Below are positions 51,001 to 58,054 of a DNA stretch of 64,000 nt, piece by piece. Source of the stretch: Streptomyces yangpuensis (GTDB taxonomy: Bacteria > Actinomycetota > Actinomycetes > Streptomycetales > Streptomycetaceae); the NCBI RefSeq assembly GCF_001005295.1, contig NZ_LBMK01000007.1:47220-111219 (forward strand), written 5' to 3'. Under the pieces are notes generated by a model that was given only the letters and a program-made list of their open reading frames with translations, did not search any database and was not told where the DNA came from. The position numbers and the translations under genes were made by a program. Within the stretch, counting starts at the first letter, position 1. Each line of letters begins with the position of its first letter.

Positions 51001-52578
51001 TCCTTCCTCGGAACCGGAAACGACGACAACACCACGGCCCTGACCCACATCGGCGCCCGCGAGTACGAACCGGCCACGGGTCGGTTCATGTCCGTCGACC
51101 CGGTCATCGACATCACCGACCCGCTCCAGATGAACGGGTACACCTACTCCAACGGCAACCCGATCTCCAACGCCGACCCGAGCGGCCTCAAGTACTTCGC
51201 AGGCCACGACGACCCGGGCTTCCAGTCCTCCCCGCAGAACGTCGTCCAAGCCGCGGAAAGGTACGTCCGCGGATACGGCAGCACCAAGGGCAACGGAGGA
51301 GGTCCCAAGAACAAGGGCAAAGACTGCGGCATCTTCTCCAAGTGCAACTTGAAGAAGACGGTCAAGAGCGTCAACAAGTTCTGGAACGAGAACAAGGTGA
51401 TGATCGTCTCGATCACCACCGAAATTGTAGTCGGCACTGCATGCGTGGCCACAGCAGCCGCCACAGGCGTCGCAACCGGCGGAGCAGGATTCGCCCTCGC
51501 AGTCGGCTGCGGCGCCCTCGCCGGAGCCGCAGGCGCCGCCGTGGCGAACATGATGGACGACAAGGCCGACCACAGCACGATGGGCGTCCTCTCCGACATG
51601 GCCGAAGGCGCCCTCTGGGGCGCAGCGGGAGGCGCAGCAGGAGCAGCCGCAGCACCCATCCTCAAAGCTGCGGGCGGCGCCTTGAGAGCTGCAGCAAGCA
51701 AGATCCGCCCCGGTGGAGGCTCATGTCCGATCGCCAATAGCTTCGCCACTGGAACGTTCGTCCTCATGGCTGATGGCACGAGCAAGCCGATCGAAGAGCT
51801 CGAAATCGGCGAACAGGTTCTGGCCACCGACCCCGAGACAGGCGAGACCGTCGCGCGAGACGTGACGGCCACCATTCTCGGCACTGGCTCCAAGGACCTC
51901 GTCGAGATCAAGGTCGATACAGACGGAGACCCCGACACCGCACCGGACCTGATCACGGCCACGGACAAGCACCCCTTCTGGGTTATCAGCCTCGCAAAAT
52001 GGGTGGATGCAGCTGAGCTTCAGCCAGGCCAGTGGCTCCGCACGGGTAATGGCACGCATGTCCAGGTCGCATCGGTAAGGAAGTGGGCGACCCAGAAGAC
52101 GACCGTCCACAACCTCACCGTCTCCGACCTGCACACGTACTATGTGCTGGCGGGGGCTACGCCGGTGCTGGTTCACAACTGTGGAGGCATCGAAAAAGCG
52201 GCGAAATCCGCGGCAGATTCGGCACCCGCAGATGCCACGATGAGCGCAGCGGCCCGATTCCGGGGGACCAAATTGATCGCAACCGGCCACTCTGGTCACT
52301 CGTCTCGTCCGGCATTTTATGAACCTGAAATTGATTCTGCTCTCGCGGATGGCGGTCAGATAGCTGGCCGAGGTGCCGACAACTGTGCAGAGATTCGGGC
52401 CTGCAATGCTCTGATCGCAATCCACGGGGCCGATTTCGAAGCGGCAGTGAAACGTCCCCTGCAGTTGACGGACATTGAATTTTTGACCGTCCGCAGCTCA
52501 ACGGGTGCTCCGGAAGCGGCATGCCTGTCCTGTCAGAGTGTCCTCGTACGTCGTGGTGCGACAGACCTATCGAGATGA
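45028..52578 (+). CDS. Secreted RHS/YD-repeat polymorphic toxin with ricin-type lectin, HINT and YwqJ-like deaminase tip
   Basis: 2516 residues. ATG 45028 follows gggggtctac and starts a signal peptide (about 1-46; AGITLSVVLVATLLPSQAWA). An N-terminal beta-rich part (SPSGSWTAGNSGGGFSWTYP) resembles SpvB/Tc-like shells. YD repeats run from about 1000 to 1740 (TYDALGRATAVW, YTYDARGRMTA). A ricin-type beta-trefoil (about 1755-1880, VAVTGLAGKCLDVDS, AQQWRLTGG, AQQWTFAN) precedes the RHS core (YGNPRGTQPG; GAREYEPATGRFMSVDP). A hydrophobic stretch (about 2130-2180) leads to a pretoxin-HINT domain (2233-2385, SFATGTFVLMADG, ending VLVHNC). The last 131 residues are the toxin: Zn-ligand patterns NCAEIRACN (Cys2453, Glu2455) and CLSC (Cys2499, Cys2502) of YwqJ-like nucleotide/nucleic-acid deaminases. 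HINT would release the tip. Confidence 0.88.
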   Translation: MSPFSANNFRLPGNRKARAARARLAGRAGITLSVVLVATLLPSQAWAAPPGDRSGVTLPGLQKDLKVKLNQVAAAQMNDWEPTPVALPPKYEPNAVTLPTPASEPVPLSGSELVQVPNMPVKIGKGTGASSDPSGNWTVTLDSREASEAADIDGALIVVTPPADGTAVTPVDVQLDYTKFKDIYGTGWASRLKFRQLPTCFLEKPVQEGCSPADAKDVPSTNDPSTGTVKATVDPGSSFGQGLRTMAVTGGGGPVVLAASDGGSGMAGSYKASSLSPSGSWTAGNSGGGFSWTYPLTVPAPPAGPTPKIAFSYSSQAVDGKTSVANSQASWIGDGWDYEPGYVERRYRSCSDDVEANPTGANNNNATDKKKGDLCWAGDNVVMSLGGSTTELVHDASGKWIPANDDGSRVELKTDAGESNGARGGEHWVVTTRDGTRYFFGRHDVDGSAGSRPGTDSVLTVPVYGNHPGEPCYTQTFADSSCSKQTAWRWNLDYVEDVHGNAMIIDWAREDGRYAKNEKFKAPVTYHRAGYPTQISYGLRNTNLSAAPAAKIEFTVDERCLKEGACAPAKFESKNYGDKQYWWDTPSTLHCKTGSDCYVSSPTFWTRKRLTAVTTKAQRTEGSTDLLFVDRWSLAHYFPEQRTDTSPPLWLESILRTGYSTEKNTAGAQLSESLPLVSFRPNGKDMPNRVKDGASDPRPDFDRLRIENIATETGGDIHVTYSEPCSPTEPRPQPEANTSRCYPVRWSPDSALENPPLAWFNKYVVTQVTEKDRVALQPDVTTTYDYEGGAAWAKDTDEFSKPTMRTYSQWRGYASVVTTRGVTTPGYEATQQSQSRARYFRGMSGDAGRAKVTVKDSNGTDIAEDYPQYQGIAAETTTYTKAGGSPLSRTVTYPWHEKSGERARPGNTTLYAYRSGTARTDQIQWLSNGSTRTVRKRNTFDKTYDPQFDTSYGLIQAVQSEVATPNGTGGEQLSDQTCASTTYVHNTTAHVIGLAAGVRTTAGACSQKATGALISDTRNSYDALNAFGAAPSKGLLYQADTNDGAGTGWITTARTEYDTLGRPTKATDAANNPVTTVYSPPTGPAYTVTSTNALGHTSTTKNDPGRGVPVEEADANGRKVTTAYDALGRATAVWTPSQKPGTDDAAHTFAYEIKEHTPPTITTATLQDDGTYKQSIEIYDGLLRPRQTQTDALGGGRLITDTLYNANGTVRRTNNSYLADNKPEKKIFIPESDTAVPNSTKVSYDGAGRTLRTTTFHAGDAKDSSTVEYGGEWTRSRTGMSPDGTTPLKGSRAVKTTTDALGRTTQVEHYTTTNVNGASNKTSYTYDQRNKLTKVTDTTNINTWSYTYDARGRMTASDDPDTGRTTFTYNNLDQQTSVTNSAGQAQFTTYDVLGRKTELRDNSIAGPKVATWTYDTLPNAKGQAVASIRWVGDTPLTSEVTGYDSEYRPTGSKITIPEITGTSDFPGTKGLAGTYTYSTTYTPTGKVQSTTLPATPGGLAAEKLITRYNADGMPQTMSGLAWYTAETIYSPFGEVLRTASGSAPNRVWTTNSFNPNTGRLSSSENHRETAPNLLSATTYTYDAVGNPTSITDTRPGADAQLPPNPDRQCFTYDALGQLVKAWTGKTGTCTEPTDLDPTHATAGPDGDGYWQEYQFDAIGNRTQLLDKDPSNGSTREKTTYTYGIDIGGGNKKQPHALAQAAKTTTKPGLTVNSLTTYAYDTLGNTTTRRIDGDTQTLTWDPRSKLTSASSPGIGAVAVTGLAGKCLDVDSTATPNAAGALPVQLLTCNESKAQQWRLTGGTVQALGKCLTAEGGEAVLKPCDPADDAQKFTHRADKTLYSTKAQACVTVPNDNPAEGNDLDIYTCVAGAAAQQWTFANTGTQYLYDASGNRLVEETGSSRTLYLGEAEITVNKAGQAMDAVRYYSSPGAPTTVRRTNGKTTGHSLSAQLTDHHNTATTSVEQATGQTVTRRKSDPYGNPRGTQPGNWPGSRSFLGTGNDDNTTALTHIGAREYEPATGRFMSVDPVIDITDPLQMNGYTYSNGNPISNADPSGLKYFAGHDDPGFQSSPQNVVQAAERYVRGYGSTKGNGGGPKNKGKDCGIFSKCNLKKTVKSVNKFWNENKVMIVSITTEIVVGTACVATAAATGVATGGAGFALAVGCGALAGAAGAAVANMMDDKADHSTMGVLSDMAEGALWGAAGGAAGAAAAPILKAAGGALRAAASKIRPGGGSCPIANSFATGTFVLMADGTSKPIEELEIGEQVLATDPETGETVARDVTATILGTGSKDLVEIKVDTDGDPDTAPDLITATDKHPFWVISLAKWVDAAELQPGQWLRTGNGTHVQVASVRKWATQKTTVHNLTVSDLHTYYVLAGATPVLVHNCGGIEKAAKSAADSAPADATMSAAARFRGTKLIATGHSGHSSRPAFYEPEIDSALADGGQIAGRGADNCAEIRACNALIAIHGADFEAAVKRPLQLTDIEFLTVRSSTGAPEAACLSCQSVLVRRGATDLSR
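52131..52188 (+). repeat. HINT-tail joint, copy 1
   Basis: Encodes HTYYVLAGATPVLVHNCGG at the end of the HINT domain. The same 19 residues are encoded at 60975-61032. The two DNA copies differ at six positions over 58 bases, all third-codon-position and synonymous. This is the usual joint at which RHS toxin tips are exchanged. Confidence 0.8.
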
Positions 52579-53051
52579 GAAGAATGCGCGAGTCGGAGCT
52601 GGAGGAATTCCTCAGCTCGTTCGGCTGGGAGGCGGCTGGGGTACGTCGTGAAACGGATGCCATCGTGGCAGGTCTGGAGCGTGTCGGCTTTGCCTCTCAT
52701 GAGGAGGCAAGCGGCTTCTTGGGTGAATGCCTCGGCCTGAAGATCGACCACCTTCCAGCCCTAGATATCGCTGGAGAGAGGATCTCAAGCTGGACACATT
52801 TCGATCCGTCTGCCGTGTGCACCACCCGTGATTCGGAGGTGGCTCGCCGATGTGCAGAGGTTGCTGGCACCACTCTGTTCCCGGTCGGAGTGGACAGCTT
52901 TCATCTGACCGTATACTCGGGAAGTGACGGAAAGTTCTATGCAGGGGTCGATTCATCGGTCTTTCGGTATGGGGAAGATCGCAATGCAATGTTCTCAATG
53001 ATGAAGGCTGGAGTCCGTCCAATCCTATTGGGTGAGTGGACGCTCCAGTAG
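52575..53051 (+). CDS. SUKH-3-type immunity protein for the deaminase toxin
   Basis: 158 residues. The middle and C-terminal parts have the SUKH-3 pattern: SWTHFDPSAVC, TTLFPVGVDSFHLTVYSGSDGKFYAGVD and NAMFSMMKAGVRPILL. ATG 52575 overlaps the toxin stop by four bases, as typical for immunity genes; a second ATG at 52584 is preceded by gagaag and is a possible true start. It is cytoplasmic and expected to bind and block the YwqJ-like deaminase. GC content is lower than in the surrounding genome, as in exchanged cassettes. Confidence 0.8.
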   Translation: MRRMRESELEEFLSSFGWEAAGVRRETDAIVAGLERVGFASHEEASGFLGECLGLKIDHLPALDIAGERISSWTHFDPSAVCTTRDSEVARRCAEVAGTTLFPVGVDSFHLTVYSGSDGKFYAGVDSSVFRYGEDRNAMFSMMKAGVRPILLGEWTLQ

Positions 53052-53145
53052 GGACGATGCGTCGTCACCTTGGTGAAATTGGGTTCATTTGCATTCAGGC
53101 CTCCTCGGTGGCTGATGATGCAAAACCCTGAAGAAAGTACGCACG

Positions 53146-53177
53146 AGCCCTCATCGACAGTGATGTCGATGAGGGCT
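53146..53177. terminator. Perfect 14-bp hairpin after the immunity gene
   Basis: agccctcatcgaca (53146-53159) and tgtcgatgagggct (53164-53177) form a perfect stem with a four-base loop, gtga. It lies between the immunity gene and the integrase gene, which converge on it, and the right side ends with cgccttt. Confidence 0.7.
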
Positions 53178-53186
53178 CTGCGCCTT

Positions 53187-53208
53187 TGACGGCAACGCTG
53201 ACGGCAAC
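53187..53208 (+). repeat. Left-end tandem TGACGGCAAC pair (attL-side arm or core)
   Basis: Two TGACGGCAAC units 12 bases apart, one to two bases from the integrase stop (53210). The right-end copy at 60863-60884 matches at 21 of 22 positions in the same orientation. Confidence 0.6.
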
Positions 53209-53209
53209 G

Positions 53210-54478
53210 TCAGCGGATGACCGCCGTGGCGGGTGGGTCGCCAGCCTCGTCGTCGGTTGCATCCAATGCGTTGCCGAGGGAGTCGATGGCTTGGCGTTGG
53301 AGCCGGAGTCGTACGTGGGCGTAGACGCCGGCGGTGACGCCGATGTGGGCGTGACCCAGCAGCTCCTTGATCACGACGAGGTCAACGCCCTGCTCCAGGA
53401 GCAGGGTGGCGGTTGAGTGTCGGAGGTCGTGAAAGCGGATGCGCCGGAGTTGGACCCGGTCGAGGAAGTCGCCGAAGCGGCGGGTGAGGTTGGCAGGGTC
53501 GAGGGGTCTGCCGGTCGGGGTACTGAAAACGAGGCCCATGCCCTTCCAGCTCGCGCCAGCTTCTTCCCGCTCCCTTTCCTGCTGCTCCTGGTGCTTCTTG
53601 AGGGAGTTGACGCATTCGGTGGGGAGAGCGATGCGGCGTTCGGAAGCTCGTGTCTTGGTGGGCAGGTGGGTGAGGCCGCCGGTTCGGGTGCGCTGGAGTG
53701 AGCGGCGGATGGTGACGGTGCCTGCGATGGGGTCGAGGTCCTCCCAGTGGAGGCCGAGGAGTTCGCCTTTGCGGAGGCCGGTGCGCAGGGCGAGTTCGTA
53801 CAGCGCATGAAGCCGGTCAGCCCGAGCAGCGTCGAGGAACTGACGGGCCTCGGCCGCCGTGAGGGGCCGGAATCGCTTCGGTCGGAGCGTCGCGGTCTTA
53901 ACGTTTCGAGCAACGTTGCGGGGCAGTTCGTCCTCGCGGACGGCGTGTTCCAGCGACGACTTGAGGACCGAGTGCACGTACGTGACGGTCAAGGGAGACA
54001 GTCGCTTCTGGCAGCACTCGCCGATCGCGCAGCACCTCTTCCGTTCGGCGTCGAGTCCCTGGGTGCAGCACTGGCAGGTCGTGCGGAGCCGGTCGAGGAA
54101 GGTGCGGACGTCCCTGGCGGTGAGGCGGGCGATCTTCTTCGTACCGAGGCCGGGGATGAGGTGGAGGCGGATGCACGTGGCGTAGCGGGTGTGGGTGTTT
54201 TCGCGGAGCCGGTGGACAGCGACGCTGTTGAGCCAGTAGGTCAGGTAGTCGCCGAGGGTGCTGTCAGCGGTGGCGACGGGGAGGCCGCGGTTGCTGTTGG
54301 CGATCTTGTCGGTGAGTTTGTCGGCTGCGTTCTTGCGGGTGGTGCCGTAGACGCGGACACGTTTGCGGGTGCCGTCGGCGGCGAGGACGTAGCCGGCGGC
54401 TTCCCAGCGGCCGTCTTTGCGCTGGTAGATGGTGCCTTCGCCGTTGGCGCGGGCCTTGTTGCGCTTGGGGGCGGTCAT
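53210..54478 (-). CDS. int: Tyrosine site-specific integrase
   Basis: 422 residues, with an N-terminal SAM-like arm domain (about 65-170) that carries a Cys-rich insert (CQCCTQGLDAERKRCCAIGECC). The C-terminal catalytic domain has Arg in RTGLRKGELLGL, then HDLRHSTATLLLEQG (His-x-x-Arg), HAHIGVTAGVYAHV (His and the nucleophile Tyr). It inserts and excises the element at attB. The start overlaps the excisionase stop by four bases. The stop is adjacent to the left-end repeats, as usual for AICE integrases. Confidence 0.92.
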   Translation of the reverse strand: MTAPKRNKARANGEGTIYQRKDGRWEAAGYVLAADGTRKRVRVYGTTRKNAADKLTDKIANSNRGLPVATADSTLGDYLTYWLNSVAVHRLRENTHTRYATCIRLHLIPGLGTKKIARLTARDVRTFLDRLRTTCQCCTQGLDAERKRCCAIGECCQKRLSPLTVTYVHSVLKSSLEHAVREDELPRNVARNVKTATLRPKRFRPLTAAEARQFLDAARADRLHALYELALRTGLRKGELLGLHWEDLDPIAGTVTIRRSLQRTRTGGLTHLPTKTRASERRIALPTECVNSLKKHQEQQEREREEAGASWKGMGLVFSTPTGRPLDPANLTRRFGDFLDRVQLRRIRFHDLRHSTATLLLEQGVDLVVIKELLGHAHIGVTAGVYAHVRLRLQRQAIDSLGNALDATDDEAGDPPATAVIR

Positions 54479-54660
54479 CGGGCGGCCTCTTCCAGGTGGT
54501 GCTGAACGTAGTCAGTGAGGGCGTGAGCGGGGATGCGGCGGGCGCGGCCGATGGTCAGCGAGGCCAGGCGCCGGGTGCGCAGCAGGTCGTAGAGGGCCGA
54601 GCGGCCGATCTTGAGGCGGGCCATGGCCTCGGGGACGGTGAGGAGTTCGTCGTCACGCAC
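54475..54660 (-). CDS. xis: Excisionase (AlpA/MerR-like helix-turn-helix)
   Basis: 61 residues, entirely a wHTH: LLTVPEAMARLKIGRSALYDLL, then TIGRARRIPAHALTDYV. The size, position just before int and four-base coupling are those of Xis in pSAM2-like elements. It directs integrase to excise. Confidence 0.88.
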   Translation of the reverse strand: MRDDELLTVPEAMARLKIGRSALYDLLRTRRLASLTIGRARRIPAHALTDYVQHHLEEAAR

Positions 54661-55999
54661 TGGTTGTCACCGCCTGTTCGCGCGTCGGACCGCCGCCGAT
54701 GAGGGTGGCGAGGCGTTCGAGGTCGGGGGTGAGGCCGGTGCCGTCGTAGACCCAGTGGGCGAGGACAAGGGTGGTCGGGGAAGGAGGAGGGGTGTGGCGG
54801 CGGTGCCAGGCGGCTCGGGCGGCCCGGAGCGCGCCGAGGGTGGTGGAGTAGGCGCGGGTCTTGGTGGAGAAGTGGCCGCGGAAGCCGAGCATGTGGGCCC
54901 ACTTGCGCAGGTTCAGGTGCTTGAGGTCGTCGCGGTTACCGAGGGTCCAGGCGGTGCGGATCATGCGGGCGGCGTGCTCGGGTACGGACTCGAACCAGAG
55001 GTCGGTGATCCTCTTCAGCCGGTGGTCGAGGGTGCCGGTGGCGGCTTCGGTGCCCTTGGTGGCGTACTTGGCGACGTAGCCGGCGACCTTGCCCTCGGTG
55101 ATCGTGGTCCCGCCCTGGAAGGCAGTGGATCGAATGATCCTGGTGTCGATCTGCTTGCCGAAGGCGAAGGAGCGGGCACGGCCGTTGGTTTTGGGCCCGT
55201 CGATGCGGGCGCGGGTGGTCGCGAGCCGGATGGCGTCGGCAAGGAGTTCGGGGGTGGCCCAGGCGGGCGGTGGGGTGTAGGGGCCTGCGGGGCCGTCGAG
55301 GCGGATCACGGCGTGGAAGTGGATCAGCCCGCGCTGCTGGTACTCGGCGACCTTGGCGTACGAGACCCGGACGACCTTGGAGAGCAGTCGCTGCGGGAAT
55401 CCGGCTGCAGCGGCGAGGGTGCGGCGCAGGTGGAGCATGAAGCGCGCCCACAGGCCCGGGGCGTGAGCGTTCCACAGCACGGCGCCTGTGTAGTCGTACC
55501 GTTCGGGGTCGAGCGGGGTGCCGAGGAGCGGGTCGCCCTTGATGTGGGTGCGTCCGCAGCGGCAGCGGGCGGAGCCGTTGACGCGTCGCCCGTGGACCGG
55601 CCCGTACGACGGCGCAGTGAGCGTGGCGAACACTCTGGGATGGGTGGCGACCTGGTCGGGGATGCTCTTGCCGCCGCGCAGGCCGGCGGCGATGAGGTGG
55701 TAGGTGTCCTTTCGGTAGAGCTCGGCGCACGAGGGGCACCGGGTGGTGCGGCGGTTGCCGCAGCGCACCAGGAGGTGTCTGGCGGGCAGTTCTTTGGACT
55801 TCAGTTCGCGCAGGATCTCCCCGGTGAAGGTGTCGATCTCGGTGCGCTGGCCTTCGAGCCGGATGGGCTGGGAGCAGCCGCCGAGCGAGGAGAGCTGTCG
55901 TATCAGGCCGAACAGGTTCCGGTACCCGGTGAACGTTGGCAGCGCGGCCGTGGCCGGTTCGGGGAGGGGGATTGTGGTGGTCGGGTGGTGCGGTGGCAT
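54653..55999 (-). CDS. repSA: RepSA-like rolling-circle replication initiator
   Basis: 448 residues. A Cys-rich cluster (LLVRCGNRRTTRCPSC) and SARCRCGRTH precede the HUH motif in GLIHFHAVIRLDG. The Tyr nucleophile region is GKVAGYVAKYATKG. This is the actinobacterial replication initiator type of pSAM2, which nicks the double-strand origin of the excised element. The chosen ATG 55999 fits the homologue start (MPPHHP); agaggt lies upstream. It overlaps xis by eight bases. A replication origin is probably close but not identified. Confidence 0.9.
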   Translation of the reverse strand: MPPHHPTTTIPLPEPATAALPTFTGYRNLFGLIRQLSSLGGCSQPIRLEGQRTEIDTFTGEILRELKSKELPARHLLVRCGNRRTTRCPSCAELYRKDTYHLIAAGLRGGKSIPDQVATHPRVFATLTAPSYGPVHGRRVNGSARCRCGRTHIKGDPLLGTPLDPERYDYTGAVLWNAHAPGLWARFMLHLRRTLAAAAGFPQRLLSKVVRVSYAKVAEYQQRGLIHFHAVIRLDGPAGPYTPPPAWATPELLADAIRLATTRARIDGPKTNGRARSFAFGKQIDTRIIRSTAFQGGTTITEGKVAGYVAKYATKGTEAATGTLDHRLKRITDLWFESVPEHAARMIRTAWTLGNRDDLKHLNLRKWAHMLGFRGHFSTKTRAYSTTLGALRAARAAWHRRHTPPPSPTTLVLAHWVYDGTGLTPDLERLATLIGGGPTREQAVTTSA

Positions 56000-56170
56000 G
56001 CTGGCGGGACCTCTCTGCACTGCGGCACACGCGTGTGCCGTGGACGGGTATGGGAGGGAGGCCCCGGCAGGGGCGAGGGTTTGGCGACTACACGCCCTTG
56101 CCGGGGATCACTGCGGTACGGACTCGGTCAGGGCCGGGGCTGGCCCGCTCGGGCGGCTGGCCGGTGCGGG

Positions 56171-57499
56171 TCACGCGGCCTTGTCCAGGTCGATGGAGGC
56201 GGGCAAGTCGCGGACCTTCAGCCCTTCGGTGCACATGAGGTCGTTGATCTGCCAGCAGGCTTCGGTGGGCAGGTAGACCGAGCGCAGCCGTACCGGGGTG
56301 CGCATGTCGCCGACGGAGGCGATGGACACGCCCTGGGGCATGGTGCGGTCGGCGGCGGTGATGTCCAGGTCCCGGCCGTCGGGGAAGAGGTGGAGGAAGT
56401 CCTCGACGGTGTCGACTCGGTGGCAGATCCGGGCGGACAGGTTGGTGCGGACGGCGGTGGTGAGCACGTCAGCGGAGGGCTTCTGGGTGAGCAGCCACAG
56501 CCGGATGCCGAACTTGGCGCCCTGGCTGGCGACGGCCAGCAGCTCGGCCTCGAAGCGTTCGCGGGCCTTGCGGTCCGGGTGCCGGGTGTAGTTCGCCACC
56601 TCGTCAATCACCACCAACAGAAGCGGCAGATCCGGGCTGAAGTCGGTGATGCGGTCGGTACGGCCGGACCAGAAGAGCCGCTCCCGGCGCTGCATCTCCT
56701 CCCGCACCCAGCGCAGGATCTCGGTCGGCTCGTCGGGATGGATGGCATCGGAGACCTTGTACGCGGTACGCCACCAGGGCGCGACCGCACCGAGGTTGGG
56801 GTCGATCACGATCAGCCGCACGTCCCGCATGAGCGAGGCGTAGGTGAGCAGGGTGTTGACGGTGATCGACTTGCCGGAGCGGGTGGCGCCGGCGATGAGG
56901 GCGTGGGCGGAGTAGGCGAGGTTCAGCACGACGGGGGTGCCGTCCTCGTCCCAGCCGAGCAGCACGTCATCGGTGGAGACGAACTGCCCCGGTCGGCAGG
57001 CCGGGGAACCGTCTGCGCCGAGCAGTGGTGAGCGGATCACTGCCTCCAGCGGCTCGCGCCGGAAGCCGCGTGCGACGATCACTCCGGGTTCCGGCTGGGT
57101 GATCCGGATGCGGCGCATGCCCCAGGCGTCGCACAGACCCTCGCCTGCTTCTTGCCAGGCGCTCAGCCCGACCTGCGGCAACGCGTCGGCGGTGACGGTG
57201 ACGCCGAAGGCGTCGGCGCGGGTGTGAAGACGGGGCACCAGCACGCGCGGCTTGGTCGGCGGCTCCTGCGGCCCGTACTGCTGGAGCACGGTGGGGGTGG
57301 CGTCCTTGACGGCCAAGCCGAGCATCGGCGCGAGCCGCTTCCAGCCCCAGCGCATCCGCCGCGCCTGCCGCAGACTGACCCGGGTCTCGGCATCTGCCCG
57401 GTACCAGCGTGCGAAGCAGTACCCGGACCAGCCCAGCAGCCCGAACGCGGCCAGCACGGCGACGACCAGAAGCGCGAGCCCAAGGGAGTTGTCGGGCAT
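56171..57499 (-). CDS. FtsK/SpoIIIE-like conjugative DNA translocase (TraSA/TraB type)
   Basis: 442 residues. Two N-terminal hydrophobic segments (about 7-25 and nearby) anchor it to the membrane. Walker A is AGATRSGKSIT, Walker B is LLLVVIDEVANYT. The start of the ATPase domain has GTPVVLNLAYSAHALIAG. These proteins form hexameric pumps that move double-stranded DNA between hyphae. The ATG shares its last base with the stop of the SCO3933-type gene. A 171-base gap separates it from the replication gene. Confidence 0.88.
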   Translation of the reverse strand: MPDNSLGLALLVVAVLAAFGLLGWSGYCFARWYRADAETRVSLRQARRMRWGWKRLAPMLGLAVKDATPTVLQQYGPQEPPTKPRVLVPRLHTRADAFGVTVTADALPQVGLSAWQEAGEGLCDAWGMRRIRITQPEPGVIVARGFRREPLEAVIRSPLLGADGSPACRPGQFVSTDDVLLGWDEDGTPVVLNLAYSAHALIAGATRSGKSITVNTLLTYASLMRDVRLIVIDPNLGAVAPWWRTAYKVSDAIHPDEPTEILRWVREEMQRRERLFWSGRTDRITDFSPDLPLLLVVIDEVANYTRHPDRKARERFEAELLAVASQGAKFGIRLWLLTQKPSADVLTTAVRTNLSARICHRVDTVEDFLHLFPDGRDLDITAADRTMPQGVSIASVGDMRTPVRLRSVYLPTEACWQINDLMCTEGLKVRDLPASIDLDKAA

Positions 57500-57834
57500 C
57501 AGGCGCCTGCCTTGACGGTGATCGCGTCAGCGCGAACGGAGACGCCGTGCCGGTCCTTGCCGTTGATCTCGTTTTCCCAGGCCGAGGCAACAAGCCCGGT
57601 GAAAACCACCGGCAGGCCGACCTTCAGGCCCTTGCCGAGACCCGGCTCCGGGACCTTCACTGCGATCACTTCGGCGCGACCGTTGAACGCGAACATCACG
57701 TCCACCAGGTGCAGGTGGGCGCCGGTGCCCCGATCGATCGCGGGCTGCTGGCCCTCGCGGTCCTTGAACTGCGGCCGGGGCTCGGAGGCCAGGATCATCA
57801 GGGCCTGGGACTGGTCGATGGGCATGGTCTTCAC
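57499..57834 (-). CDS. SCO3933-family regulatory protein
   Basis: 111 residues. MPIDQSQALMILASEPRPQF, AHLHLVDVMFAFNGRAEVI and GLPVVFTGLVASAWE match the family of small AICE proteins annotated SCO3933. GTG 57834 is chosen because ggagg lies six bases upstream, giving VKTMPIDQ; homologues also allow the ATG three codons later. It lies directly upstream of the tra gene and is divergent from a GntR gene over the repeat-containing region. A regulatory role is inferred from the family name only. Confidence 0.75.
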   Translation of the reverse strand: MKTMPIDQSQALMILASEPRPQFKDREGQQPAIDRGTGAHLHLVDVMFAFNGRAEVIAVKVPEPGLGKGLKVGLPVVFTGLVASAWENEINGKDRHGVSVRADAITVKAGA

Positions 57835-57910
57835 GGCAAACCTCCAGGTAGAGGGATGCGATTCACCCGTGTGGATGATCACGTGCCGCACACCGTAACA
57901 TCAATCCTCA

Positions 57911-57968
57911 GTCCATCCGTAGTCATTTCGTAGCGAGTCCATCCATTGCTGCGGTGGTCCATCCGTAG
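57911..57968. promoter_or_regulatory. Three direct repeats of GTCCATCC upstream of the element operon
   Basis: GTCCATCCGTAG starts at 57911 and again at 57957, with a third GTCCATCCATTG copy at 57937; spacings are 26 and 20 bases. They lie in the gap between the SCO3933/tra transcript and the divergent GntR gene, so they are good candidates for regulator binding sites. Confidence 0.6.
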
Positions 57969-58054
57969 GGCCGCTACCCTGACCCCATGGGCTGAGCTGG
58001 TGAAATGCGGCAGCAGCGAGCAGCCCTGCGAGATGAATCGGACCCGGACCAGGG

